Positions 53,410 to 64,000 of a stretch of 64,000 nucleotides of DNA are shown here, in pieces. The position numbers and the translations under genes were made by a program. Where the stretch lies: contig JAUTXW010004485.1 of NCBI GenBank assembly GCA_030620095.1, forward strand, positions 523,501-587,500. Direction: 5' to 3'. Position 1 is the stretch's first letter. Each line of letters opens with the position of its first letter. The notes below the pieces were generated by a model. The model saw only the letters and a list, made by a program, of their open reading frames with translations. It was not told the DNA's origin and did not search any database. The DNA is from Kuschelorhynchus macadamiae (lineage: Eukaryota > Arthropoda > Insecta > Coleoptera > Curculionidae).

Positions 53410-55545
53410 TACATCCGGAATGAAAACACATTGTATTTTTCCATCCGTGAAGGAGTAAAAATCAACACTATACACCTCTACGGGGAGGAGATTTTCGAGA
53501 CGTATGAGAAACTGAGAGGTAAGAAAACTAATCTTTTATGTGATCTAACCTTTCAAATTGTCGTGACAGCGATTTACTTCCTACTTTTACACGGTTGTCT
53601 TATCATACTAAAACTAGAAAAACTTACACCATACTTCATAATGCTAGAAAGGCGTTATTAAAAGAACAAATCCATCAAACTAGAAAACAACTAGCCGAGA
53701 CAGAGAAAGAACTTTTAAAGTTACACCTTAAACTAAGTAACATCATTCACCCTTTATTGTGGAATCGCATAGAAACTTTGGCTTTTTGGCGAACAGACTC
53801 AAATAAGAATATTAAGACAGATAAACTTTCGAAAAAGTATGACAATCTTCTAAGAAAGTCGAGTCAGCCACGAGGATTATCAGTAGACGTCGAAAAATTA
53901 GTACATAATATATCATCCTACAATCTCTCAGAAAGTGAAAAATCCGTACTGAGTAAGGGTTTTAATTTTGCGATATCCCTTATGGAAATCCCTAAAGAAG
54001 AAATAATAGCTGGAGTGGAAGCTGTCCTTGACTCCTCTGAAGAAACAAAAGCAGAGGAGATTCGACAAGAGGTGGCAAGAATTTTAAGATCAAGCAAATC
54101 ACCAAAACAAAACATAAATGCCACTAAACAAAGGGCTCTAATAAACCTTCGAAAAAAAAATAAAGACATCACAATCCTTCCAGCAGATAAAGGAAACGCA
54201 ACTGTGTTTAAGAATACTCAAGATTACGTACAAAAAATGCAGGATATCCTACAAGACAATTGTTATAGGCCTGTTCCAAGGGACCCAACAACGTACCTAG
54301 AAAAAACAACTAAAAATAAAATAAAAAGTTTACTAATAAACCCCGAAATTCAACAAAAAAGCATACCACGGGAAAAGTCGAACAGATGTCCTAAACTTTA
54401 TGGTTTACCAAAAATACACAAACCAGGGGCACCCATCAGACCTATTGTTAGTGTTGTTCGCCGCTACAAAAACTGGAGAAATACCTTTCTGAAATTATGC
54501 AACCAGCTGTAGAAAAAGCTGATTAATTTGTAAAAAACTCGGAGCATTTTATTCGAATTATACGAGATATCGTATCGTATCGTCAAATAGTTATATCCGA
54601 GTATTCCCATCGACGAAGCATTGGACAAGATTGCTATGAACGAGGATTTCCAGGCACATATAATACAACTCTCGGAGCATTGCGTCAAAAATACTTATTT
54701 TTCTTTCAACGGGCAAATGTATAAACAAATGGATGGCGCTCCAATGGGGTCCTCGCTATCAGCAGTAGTCGCGAATTTATTTATGATATACTTCGAGAAA
54801 GAAGCTCTTGAGAAAGCAAGTTTAAAGCCCAAATTATGGATTCGTTATGTGGATGACATATTTATTATATGGCAATATGGTCATGCAGAGCTCGAAAAAT
54901 TTCTGACTCACCTAAATACAATCCACCCCAGAATACAATTTACTCTAGAGTTAGAGGAAAATAACAAACTACCATTTTTAGATGTTTTGGTCACAAAACG
55001 GACATTTCCAATACACCGTGTATAGAAAACCAACACATACAGACAGATATTTAAATGCAAAATCACATCATCACCCAGCACAAATTCAAGCTGTGGCAAA
55101 TACTCTAATATCTAGATCCGTGCGACTAACTGAAACACAGACGAGACAAAACGAACTTAAGGTAATATCTAGTGCTTTAAAAAAAAATGGCTACACAAAT
55201 CGCACCATAGAGAAAGCTATTAATGCACAGGTTTCCCGAACAACGAACAACAAAAATTATGAACCGGGAAAAAAATGTTAAAGGCACAACAGACAGAATC
55301 GGAAGAATTCTTAGGAAACACAACATACAAACAATACACAAGCCACAAACAACTATAGGTAAACTACTCGGAAACCCAAAAGATAAAATCAAACTGGAAA
55401 ACCACGGAGTATACAAGTATTGCGTGCCAGGATTGTGAAAAGTTATACGTGGGGCAAACTAACAGGCGAATATCAGCAAGAGTGGAAGAGCATAAACTCA
55501 GCATCAGAAACAAACAAACAATCTCAGTTTTATTCCTGCATGCTT
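53410..55545 (+). pseudogene. Penelope-like element protein, family B, longest copy
   Basis: From about 53410: YSIREG-type leader, EEIFETYEKLRGKKTNLLCD, then after a 1-base loss near 53556 CRDSDLLPTFTRLSYHTKTR and a long N-terminal helical region (KEQIHQTRKQLAETEKELLK). The RT follows with ITILPADKGNATVF, CPKLYGLPKIHKPGAPIRPI, MDGAPMGSSLSAVVANLFMI and KLWIRYVDDIFIIW (intact YVDD). About 35 bp coding the motif A region (SLDVK in the 29-kb copy) are missing near 54575, removing a catalytic Asp. A frameshift at about 55000 and a 1-base insertion near 55413 precede CQDCEKLYVGQTNRRISARV of the GIY-YIG domain, which is cut off at about 55545. It preserves the 5' end that the 28-30 kb copy lacks. 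Confidence 0.9.
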
Positions 55546-55549
55546 CCAT

Positions 55550-56760
55550 ATTTAACTTTTTGATAAATCTATAAAAAGCAGTACTATGTTTTTTATTACT
55601 CCAATTTTTATATGCTCCCTTGAAATTATATATAACTTTAGAAATTCACAACAGACAAAATTGAAAATAGTCAAAATATGTTCAGATGGGATAACTCATA
55701 AATTTTATATCAAGTGCATTTCGATTTTTGAAGTGGTAATATTTAATTAAGATTTATAAAAAAAAAGCGGACTGTGAGTCCGACGTTAACCTTCATGTCA
55801 CATGAAACCACGTTACCTTTAAAAGGTTAAGAAAGAGATATTTGTTGGGCCACAAATTAGAGGAAAATACTAAGGGATGAAAAATTTGATCAAAAATTAA
55901 GCGTTGTTGTATTAGCAACATAGAGGTCTCTTAAAAAAATTGTTTCCGGAAGCTTTTAGAAAACTAAAAGTAAGAAACTACTTGCGTTTAGTGACGAGCG
56001 AGAAGAAGGGTTCCACCAAAATATGCTAACAATAGGATATTTTTGGTTTCTTACATAATAAACCTGTTATCCTTAGAATATCTGGTTTATTTTCTTGGTT
56101 TGAACTTAGTTATATAAATATATAAATATTTTGGAATAAAATAAAATTAACTGATGCATTCTTTAACTCAAAATCTATACGTTGTGGACTATTCTGTTTG
56201 TTAACTTCGCAACAGCGATGCTTTAAACTCCCCCATACAGCCATTATACCATCAGTCTCAATTTTTTTTCATATATGTTGACTAGCGTAATGATACATGT
56301 AATTTAATAGAGGGTACCATTAAATTCACAAGGAATGTTTGCGATTTAATTCGGAGTAAATTACAACTAATTTTTCTACACCCCGTATAATTTTTATAAA
56401 ATCGAAATCTTAGTACAGAAAAATCAAAGCCTTTTTAAACTAGCAGTTTATTATTCAGTTGATTTTGTGGAACATTCTCGCTGTTGTTCTTAAAAAAAAA
56501 TCGATATTTACAAAAATAAATATTTAGAAAACCCTATAAGTTAGATATAGGTAATAAATATTCAGTAAAAGTTTGAAATGTTGAAAATTTCTAACTTTTA
56601 TCTGCGACGTTTTTTCCAATTCAATATGACATTAAAGGTTCTTTCAAATTTTTTTAAATTAATTTTTTAGATCAAAAGTTGATGCTTGATAATTCGTTAT
56701 GACCCTAGTCAAACTAGTTTAATTTTGCAACCTCTTAAACTCTTAGATTATTAGTTGATA
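55550..56760. other. No recognisable gene
   Basis: AT-rich sequence without a conserved motif. Confidence 0.5.
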
Positions 56761-57444
56761 TTATAGTCTGTTTCAGAAATGCATAGAGTAATAAAACCTC
56801 ATTAGGTATGCAAAAGAACTACAGGATGGCCCACCCATAATGTATTCCATATTTTGGCACTGATCTCATTGCAAAATTATTTTTTTTCATTAAGTGCAGG
56901 TAGTACCACACAGTTTTGTCATCCATTCATAAACACTGAAAGTGGTACGCCAAAGGCGTTCAAATGGATACTTATATAAAGAATTTAAATTTAACGAAAT
57001 TTTCTTTCTGATCGATCAGGTTGTATGCATTCGTGTACATTTACAATAATAACTTTTTCACTCACTGATATTGGAGAATTATTAGAATATCTTTTCATTG
57101 GAGCGAATGTCGGCAGTTTATTGATATTTTTATAATACTGTTAACAGTATGGCGCAGCAGCAAGTATTAATATATTTAAAACACAATTAAGAAATATTTA
57201 TAATGTGTGTTTTATTTGCCTCCATTGAGTACTAGCCTATTATGTATGCATTAAGAAATAAATGTAATCTATAGAGTAATAAAACCTCATTATGGACCGC
57301 GCAAAAGGACAAGGATTTAAAAGGATCTTTATTATTATTTCTATAAACGAGGTTTACCTACACCCTTGAACGACCCCGAAGTTCAGCCAAACTGGAAGGA
57401 TTTCCTCATTTTATTATGCTATACATTTTCGAAACAGACTATAA
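56761..57444. mobile_element. Non-autonomous DNA element with about 40-bp inverted ends
   Basis: The left end TTATAGTCTGTTTCAGAAAT and the right end, read inwards, TTATAGTCTGTTTCGAAAAT continue as similar sequence (GCATAGAGTAATAAAA versus GTATAGCATAATAAAA). A second, internal copy of AGAGTAATAAAACCTCATTA at 57270 repeats 56785, suggesting a nested or partly duplicated structure. No coding region was found. Confidence 0.65.
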
Positions 57445-58605
57445 TGCCACCCTGTACATTTAATACTGAACCTCAACACAATTCTAAGATGTTGAAATAT
57501 ATGACTTCTAAATTGTTTCCATTTGGCTAAAATATTCTTCATTTCGTACTGAGAAAAATACTTGTATTTTATTTATATTTTAAGTTCTTATTTGTCGCAA
57601 GTTCTCTAGTAGAGTTTTTAATTGTTTCAGGCTCTTACCGCATTTTAACCAACATGCATTATTATATTCGTATAATGCTTTCGACACTTCTGGTTCTCTT
57701 TATAGTGTCCTATATATATTTTGTTTCCCACGTAAAACTTTTACTGCTTTGTATTTTACAGCAAAGACATCAAGTAGAACGATTCTGAAATCACGTTTTC
57801 GTAAAAGGAGCTACTCCAGCGCCCGAAGCCATTAAAAATGCAGAAAGGACCCGAACGCCTAAACAAAGCGTAGACGAAAATATTTGGTGTTGATAATTAA
57901 GTTTCTTAGAATGTTTTGCTGAACGAGTTTAATTACTCTTGTCTTTAGAGGCTTAGAAACTATTTACGCTTAGGACAAATCATGGAAAAGAGGTTTTGTT
58001 AATTTTTTTATTAATTATTATAGTTCTAGATCGGGACAATGAAGTTTCTAAAATAAAAAATTGTATAAAGAAAATATAACCGCCTTCAAAGAAAATGACT
58101 AAAAAGTGAAAAATAATATTTTATTCCATCTTTAAAATTTTACTCTGTGAAGTTCAAGCCAAACTAGTTCTCAATTACCTAATAACAAAAATATATTCAC
58201 GTACTGAGTGTTTTGATGTCTAATAAAGTGCGAGAGTCAATCGGTTTAGGAAGGTCGGCCAAGAAATCTCTTTGAACCAGTGGTGTCCCGTCGTTCTTTA
58301 AATAATATGGCACTCCTTTTTGACTATATGCACTTCAAATAATAAAAAATGTAACTATGCTTAATGAACCTTTATCTATACTTGTCTGTTTTCTTTCGTA
58401 TATCGCACTTCTATGTCTCTTTTATGTTGCAAAAACGGCGAACTTTCGAATTTTAAAATGATTTAATTTTGATTTTCCTTGATCGATTTACCTAAAAATA
58501 TATTTTTTCTTGAGTTCTGTCATTAACGGTTCCCGGGCTACTGCTTACGTCCACTATTATTGGACTACCCAGTATAGTGATACACGATTTACAAGTCCAG
58601 ATTTT
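57445..58605. other. No recognisable gene
   Basis: AT-rich; nothing identified. Confidence 0.5.
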
Positions 58606-58607
58606 AC

Positions 58608-59372
58608 AAGGGCAGCCAGCATCAGCTCCAGTGAACGAGATTTATGAAGATTTTAATTTATGCAGTTCAACTTTGGGCTACTCGGGTATGCCAAAAGTGG
58701 CCGTCTGGCTCCGTTTGCCATATTACTTTATACAGGGGCAGTCATTGTGAAGTACTATACAGGGCGTTTCCTAATTGCGTGCTGATGTTAATGGGGGTGG
58801 TTTTATGTCCTAAAAGTCTTAACTTTTGAGATACCGGATGGTAAAGTTTAAAAAAAACATTTTTTTTTAATCTCAATTCTGATGCTATTATAGATAACTG
58901 CATGAAATTTAATACTCATTTTCTATGCATTAAGGAGCATACGGATTTACCCAAGTTAATTACATTTGCACGCCATTGATAGAAATTTCAAAAAATGATT
59001 GTTAATAAAAAATGCCCTTTTATGCATAAAAGACGTGTATCAAATTTCACATAGTTATTTATCTACAATAGCATCAGAATTAGGATTTTAAAAAAATGTT
59101 TTTTTAAAACCCTGTATCTCCAAAGTTAAGACTTTTAGGTTCATATTGAACTTTTTTCTTAGAAAGATCCAAGGGTCACCTTCCTTTAACATTAGCATGC
59201 AATTAGGAAACGCCCTTTTTTATAATACTTCACAATGACGCCCCCTATACAGAGTAATATGACAGACGGAGGCAAACGGTCACTTTTGGCATACCCGAAT
59301 AGCTCAAAGTCGAACTGCATAAGTTAAAATTTTGATAAATATTGTTCACTGGAATCAGTGCTGGCTTCCCTA
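58608..59372. mobile_element. Fold-back element with about 350-bp inverted arms
   Basis: GGGCAGCCAGC..CCAGTGAAC at the left mirrors GGGAAGCCAGC..CCAGTGAAC read from the right. The match continues through TATGCAGTTC, GGGTATGCCAAAAGTG, CATTGTGAAGTA, GGGCGTTTCCTAATTGC, AAAAGTCTTAACTTT and TTCTGATGCTAT to a centre near 58990. The ar­ms differ by substitutions and a few indels. No coding capacity was seen. A fragment of the inner right arm lies at 33135-33245. Confidence 0.85.
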
Positions 59373-59394
59373 ATATGACTACATTGATGTGTTA

Positions 59395-59515
59395 ATTTTG
59401 GAAAAATATGAGTTCTGTAGTTTTTCAAATATTAATTGCAATATTAGATATTTTTTGACACCCGGTATTGAACAGAAAATTAATTATTTTGAAGCAGTTT
59501 ATTGACAGCTACTTT
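59395..59515. repeat. Dispersed repeat shared with 32955-33045
   Basis: Contains TTTTTTGACACCCGGTATTG and AGCAGTTTATTGACAGCTAC, both found in reverse at 32.95-33.04 kb. It adjoins the 3' end of the transposase gene to the right. Confidence 0.65.
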
Positions 59516-59546
59516 ATGAACAATTTTACAAAATATATAAAAAAAA

Positions 59547-60892
59547 CTAAACCATTTTTGAGGTTGACGGCTGTGATTCTAATGGTTCGATTCCTTCTAA
59601 ATCGTTGTCTTCCTCTGAAAATGATGAGGTTTCGTCGTCACTACTTGAAGATCCCAGTGTGATAACTAAATCATGAATAACCGTTTCAATTTTTCCATCT
59701 ACTTCCCAGTATTTATCTTCAATAGAACGAACATGTTTAACATACAATTATCAATTTTCAGCCAATATTGAGTCAATCGTTTCTAATGTTATTTTATTTA
59801 AATCTTTAATTGAAAGTTTACCGATGTTGCGCTCTCGAATATATGTTTTACTCCTGCCCATGCAAGTTCAATAGGGTTGAGGTCGCACATGTATCAAGGC
59901 AGCCTTAAAGGTGTATGATCGAGGTTACGTAAAAGACCGTCAATTTTATACTTTTTTCTCTAGGCTTGTTGGCTGATATTACTTCATATAATTGATATTT
60001 TCTCCATGTTGGATACAGCACATACAAGGTTGTTCGATTTAAGCCACAATATCATACGAGCTTTTGTAGAGTATTTAGTTGGCACTATCTTCTACGTGAG
60101 AATGATAAGACGCATTATCCATTACCACGACTGATTTGGGAGGAATGTTAGATAGAAGCTTCTCGAGCAATCGTTTTTCAAAATTATCTCTATTCATCTG
60201 TCCATGATAATCTCCAGTTGTTAGTCCCGAACGAAAAACTAAAGCAGCACCTGGAACAAATCCGGCTTCTGACCAGCATGAACTATAATAAAGCACCTGT
60301 GAACAACATTTTCACTTTACCAGAATTTGTTCGCTGTCATATCATTCTCAATCCAGGTTTCGTCTAGATACACAATATTGCGTCCTTCTTGCCTATATTG
60401 CCCTACAGTTGATAAATATTTCACCCGCCAGCGAAAAATCTTTGGTCTCTCAATGAGCAATTTTCGTTTATTTTGGCACTTGCGCCAAACAAAACCATTT
60501 GATCGTAAAAGCCGATTTAAGGTTTTATACCCGTACGGAAAGTCTATTTTGTTCTTTACCGCACGAAGTAGGGTTTTGCGGGTAGGAACCTCCTTCAAGT
60601 TTATATAAAAATCCTCTATTGTTCGTCGAATTACTTGAAAATCACCATCGTCAATTTTATCTTTGTATGATAATCCGGGTCTTTTTTTACCAGGAGATTT
60701 TAAAGGTGAAGTAGAACAGAACAGAAGTAGAGCGATCATTACGTTCTCTTTGAATTTTTCTTACACTACTGTTCGATTTTGAATTGAAATAGTCAAACTA
60801 TTATTTTCAGCTTCTCTAGTACAGGCCTCTATAACGCTCGCAATAACTTCACGTGCACCGCTTCGAATTGTTTTTCCTCTTTTGCTCGCCAT
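59547..60892 (-). pseudogene. IS630-type DDE transposase, second family
   Basis: I take the ATG at 60892 (MASKRGKTIRSGAREVIASV). The order is: HTH region, KKRPGLSYKDKIDDGDFQVI, RRTIEDFYINLKEVPTRKTL, NIVYLDETWIEND (first Asp, about 60350), SEAGFVPGAALVFRSGLTTG, VVVMDNASYHS (second Asp), then shifted frames with DLNPIELAWAGVKHIFES (Glu, about 59870-59820), and the acidic C-terminus EDKYWEVDGKIETVIHDLVI with SSSSDDETSSFSEEDND, ending at 59547. All catalytic residues and both termini are readable, but at least five frameshifts or stops interrupt it (for example at 60760, 60320 and 60075). Different family from the copies at 4.5 and 26.8 kb. Confidence 0.85.
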
Positions 60893-61696
60893 CGTTACTT
60901 CGAAATAATAATTTAAATTTAACGCAACGCATTTGTATAGAAATTTAAAACAAATTCTGAAATGTATAAGCGCCACTGGAAATAGCTAGAACCTTCCCAA
61001 TTACAACTTTCACAGATTTAAATAAATATTAGAGACATTTTTTTTTGTTTTTAATATTTTGAGACAATTAAAAAAATCGATATTCTGCTTGTGGCTTCCG
61101 AACTGCTTAAAATTTTTAAATATCGTTTTTACAGATCCATGTAACTTTTAGTAGTGTAATTTTTAAAAATATTTTGACAGTTCTTATAAAAAAAGTCCCT
61201 GGCATTTTGAACTTTTTAAAAACGGTTTTCATAGTTTTCTCTGATTTTTTATAATGTAATTTAATAAAAAAAAAATTCGGCATTTGTCAAAAAAATGGTT
61301 GTTTTTTCGTAAATTTTAAACTTATTAAAATAAATTTTTAGAGGCGCAATTGTTTTGAAAAAAGTATTTTGACAGCTGTCAAAATAAAAGTTTTTCCGGT
61401 AACTTTGAAGCCGCAATTTATTAAAATAACATACTTTGACAGCTGTCAAAAAATGTTTTTGTTTTCCTCATCTTTCGAATTGCTTAAAACTTTTAAATAC
61501 GGTTTTACGGTTTCATGTAGCTTTTAGAGAGTAAATTAAAAAAATACTTTGAGATCTGTAAAAAGCCTGTTTTTTCTTTTACCTTTTTAACTGCTCAACA
61601 TTTTTAAATAAAATTTTTATTATACTTTGTAACTTTTAATCTCACAATTTTGACAGCTGTCAAAAAAAAATTTTCGTTCTGACTTCTGTAACTTCT

Positions 61697-61850
61697 AACA
61701 TAGAACGAAAGCTTTCACGGCTTTGGTCAATTAAGAAATCATGGTTCTTGGGATTAGATCGTGTCAAAATGGAATCACTTTCCGACGTTTCGCCTACGAT
61801 TGCACGAGGCATCTTCAGGGATCTTCAGTTCACGAGATTCAGTGTTCCGA
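61697..61850 (-). mobile_element. 154-bp hammerhead-bearing mobile repeat, copy 3, with 12-bp target duplication
   Basis: TCTGTAACTTCT flanks the block on both sides (61685-61696 and 61851-61862). The block, read on the minus strand, aligns with the repeats at 1521-1637 and 12115-12246. With only 154 bp and no coding capacity it must have been moved by another element, presumably a Penelope-like one. Confidence 0.65.
61780..61822 (-). ncRNA. Hammerhead-like motif with loopless ACGU stem III, copy 3
   Basis: On the minus strand CTGAAGA (61818-61812), stem II GCC/GGC, GAAACGTC (61791-61784). Stem I ATCC (61822-61819) against GGAA (61783-61780) keeps three pairs. Core residues are intact. Confidence 0.5.
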
Positions 61851-62522
61851 TCTGTAACTTCTTTAAGCTGCTTAAATTTTTTAAATACGGTTTTTATAGT
61901 TCGATGTAACTTTTAGAGTAATAATTTATTTTGAAAAAAATTTGACAACTCTCAAAAAAAATTTTTTTACCTGTAACTTCTGAAATACTTAAAAAATTTT
62001 ATATACGGTTTGCGTAGTTCCATGTAACTTTTAGGAGCATCATTTATTTGACATTTTTTTGACATCTGTCAATTTTTTCCTCGTAATTTCATTTTCAAAT
62101 ACGGTAGATACATTTTATAGAGGTAATTAAAAAAAATTGACATGTCAAAACAAATTATCTTCCCCATAACTTCTCAACTGCTTAAAATTTTTAGATATGG
62201 GTTTCATAATTTCTTGTAACTTTTAATGTCATAATTTATTTTAGAGAAATATTTTTGCAGCTGTCCAAAAAAACATCTAATATTCCTTAACTTTTAAATA
62301 GCTATTTTTTTTAAATGAGATTTTTACAGATAAATGTATAGCAATATATCCGTAACCGGATGTATCGAAGTAGCGGACGTTTGTTAATCAAAAATAGCCC
62401 TTAAGGTCATGATAATAGTAAAATAGGGTCGAAAATAAATGTGTAGAACTAGAAACTTATTTTATCTCAGTTTTCAATTTAATTTTTGCATAATTGTTGT
62501 TCTACCACCTTTTTCAACGTTG

Positions 62523-62778
<256 letters not shown>

Positions 62779-62894
62779 TGGGTGGTGCAACCAAGATGGG
62801 GTGGACGATTGTGGGCAAACGGAGAGGAATTTGAAAAAACATTTTTGGGATATGATTGATAGTCAAGAACGCTGTGTTTTAAAATTATACCCAT

Positions 62895-63739
62895 TATACA
62901 GGGTGGTCTGAAAAGTTCGGGGTGAACTAAACTTGGGTTTTTATAAATGGGATAACCGGTATATTATTATTTTAGTTGATTCTCCTATTCGTTGCGATCA
63001 TTTTGATATAAGGTTAGTTCGGTCTAAAATTTATACCAAGGGAATGGGACGAGGTTAAAGTGGAAAAAAGGGTTATACTCCGGCCATTTTTGAAAACAAT
63101 TAAAGCAGGTATGGAAAAACCAAATATTCTATAAAATGTATTGTATCTAGGACTACAATAATCGCTTGTAAGTCGTTCAAAATTATTCACTGTTATACAT
63201 GGTGGTCAAGTTTTGCAAATTTACCTTGGATTGAATTTTTTTAAATGGAACACCCTGCATATTTTACCTTCATGTTAAAGATAACATTACTAGCTTTTAG
63301 AAAATACCATATTTGATACCTTTCTGACCAATAATTTTTCAGTAAATTAGCTGTGAAATCAAAATTTCTTCATTTTAACACGAATTACTCTGAATTCACG
63401 TTGTTAAAATTGACAATTTAATATTAGGAGGCCATGATATCATAAATTGAGCAAAAGATTGACAGTCCTGTCAAAACAGCAAAGTGTCAGAATATTGTCA
63501 TCAGTAAATAAATAAATATTGTTCTTTGATGATGCGATGCCGAAATAAAAACAAGATAGAAGCTTTTGCAAGTTTATCATAGAGATTTCAAGAAACAGGA
63601 AATGTTGCTTTCAAAAAAACGTAAAGTAATTAATAAACCAGTTACCAATGAAGATAATGTTTTGACAGTATTAATAACAGATCTTTTTTTACAAAAAAAA
63701 TAAATTTAATATATATCAACAAAAAAATGTAATTAAAAC
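62895..63739. other. Probable non-coding 3' part of the DUF4817-type element
   Basis: ACAGGGTGGTCTGAAAAGTT (62899) and AATGGAACACCCTGCATATT (63244) resemble the ACAGGGTG-type ends common in insect mariner-related elements. No coding sequence was recognised before the transposase at 63740. Confidence 0.4.
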
Positions 63740-64000
63740 TTATAAAAGATGTTCAACTAAACCACCGTTTTGCTGAAGGCACATTTCGAGTCTATCCATA
63801 AATGAAAGTTTCACTTTTCTCAAAGTCAGGTCTGAAATGTTGCGAAAACTGCTTATTATTCTCAACTTCATATCTTCCACTGTGGTTGGAACCTCTTTAT
63901 AAACTTCTTCTTTAACATGTCCCCATAAAAAGAAATCTAGTGGCGTTAAATCGGGTGACCCCGCAGGCCACTTAACTGGTCCACCTCGCCCAATCCAATG
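63740..64000 (-). pseudogene. DUF4817/DDE_3-type transposase, C-terminal part (runs off the window)
   Basis: The minus strand reads WIGRGGPVKWPAGSPDLTPL, DFFLWGHVKEEVYKEVPTTV, MKLRIISSFRNISDL and LSFMDRLEMCLQQNGGLVEH to a TAA at 63742-63740. SPDLTPLDFFLWG is the block containing the third catalytic acid. The visible 86 codons have no lesion, so I cannot say whether the whole gene is broken; I mark it as a pseudogene only because all relatives in the window are. It is a different copy from the relic at 7.3-8.2 kb. Confidence 0.75.

Larger units (their letters stand above)
61030..62340. repeat. Degenerate tandem array, period about 100-110 bp, with TTTGACAGCTGTCAAAA
   Basis: Each unit has CTGCTTAAAATTTTTAAATA-like sequence, then a TTCCATGTAACTTTTAG-like part, and a palindrome related to TTTGACAGCTGTCAAAA. 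The palindrome is best at 61368-61384, 61434-61450 and 61649-61665; weaker forms lie near 61170, 61547, 61944, 62047, 62140 and 62256. A hammerhead-bearing repeat interrupts the array at 61697-61850. Confidence 0.75.

Noticed and set aside
53519..53569. Intron-like sequence in the Penelope family B leader (GAG|GTAAGA, CTAAC, GACAG|C; 51 nt)
   Set aside because: Introns are known in some Penelope elements, but this one is a multiple of three, does not join the two frames correctly, and would remove residues (LLCDLTF, CRD) that look like normal coding sequence. A 1-base loss near 53556 explains the frame change better.
61030..62340. Possible CRISPR-like array
   Set aside because: Units are degenerate, have no unique spacers of constant length, and the context is eukaryotic.

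Overview
The window looks like AT-rich, gene-poor DNA from an arthropod, most likely an insect. Nothing bacterial or viral is visible: no operons, ribosome binding sites, tRNA or rRNA genes. The evidence for an arthropod is the mix of transposable elements (pogo/Tigger, IS630-Tc1-mariner, hAT, P-like, Crypton, jockey-like non-LTR and Penelope-like elements), an arthropod-style TATA plus TCAGT initiator promoter, short introns with GT..AG ends, and long (TA)n tracts. I could not recognise a single host gene. Almost everything that can be read is a mobile element or the remains of one.

Layout. 0-4 kb: non-LTR endonuclease fragment, pogo-like remnant, hammerhead-bearing repeat, Penelope-like element (PLE family A). 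4-5.7 kb: IS630-type element with an inverted copy of its own HTH region. 7.3-9.9 kb: DUF4817-type transposase relic and a jockey-like reverse transcriptase. 9.87-11.94 kb: Tigger-like element. 12.1-12.5 kb: hammerhead repeat and a MITE. 13.1-14.8 kb: near-intact copy of a multicopy arthropod gene family of unknown function (second copy at 32.4-33.0 kb). 15.0-21.0 kb: a 6-kb imperfect palindrome carrying two inverted copies of a hAT pseudogene. 21.4-23.2 kb: PLE family D and non-LTR relics. 24.7-25.9 kb: 0.62-kb tandem duplication. 26.8-28.1 kb: second IS630 element. 28.2-30.6 kb: fold-back PLE family B. 33.7-36.2 kb: AT-rich DNA with repeated AAACAAATA motifs. 36.2-37.6 kb: non-LTR, P-like and psq fragments. 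39.09-41.71 kb: an apparently intact pogo-like transposon, the only convincing uninterrupted gene. 42.6-45.4 kb: Crypton (tyrosine recombinase) split by a PLE family C insertion that carries a canonical hammerhead ribozyme. 46.2-51.9 kb: second PLE C copy, itself split by a pogo element and a hAT element. 53.2-55.5 kb: longest PLE B copy. 56.8-57.4 kb: MITE-like element. 58.6-59.4 kb: fold-back repeat. 59.4-60.9 kb: another IS630-type transposase. 61.0-62.3 kb: degenerate tandem array. 62.5-62.8 kb: (TA)n. 62.9 kb to end: DUF4817-type transposase.

The most interesting themes are: (1) hammerhead-ribozyme-like motifs on several Penelope-related repeats, including one textbook minimal ribozyme and a set with a loopless, self-complementary ACGU stem III that could only work as dimers; (2) the large palindrome, whose arms are almost identical in aligned blocks but differ by many small deletions, some filled with TA repeats; (3) a complete pogo-like element with a spliced 614-residue transposase ending in a PHD-like zinc finger; (4) an IS630 family with a convergent HTH-only reading frame at its 3' end. 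Nested insertions with readable target duplications (PLE into Crypton 13 bp, hAT into PLE 8 bp) give a relative insertion history.
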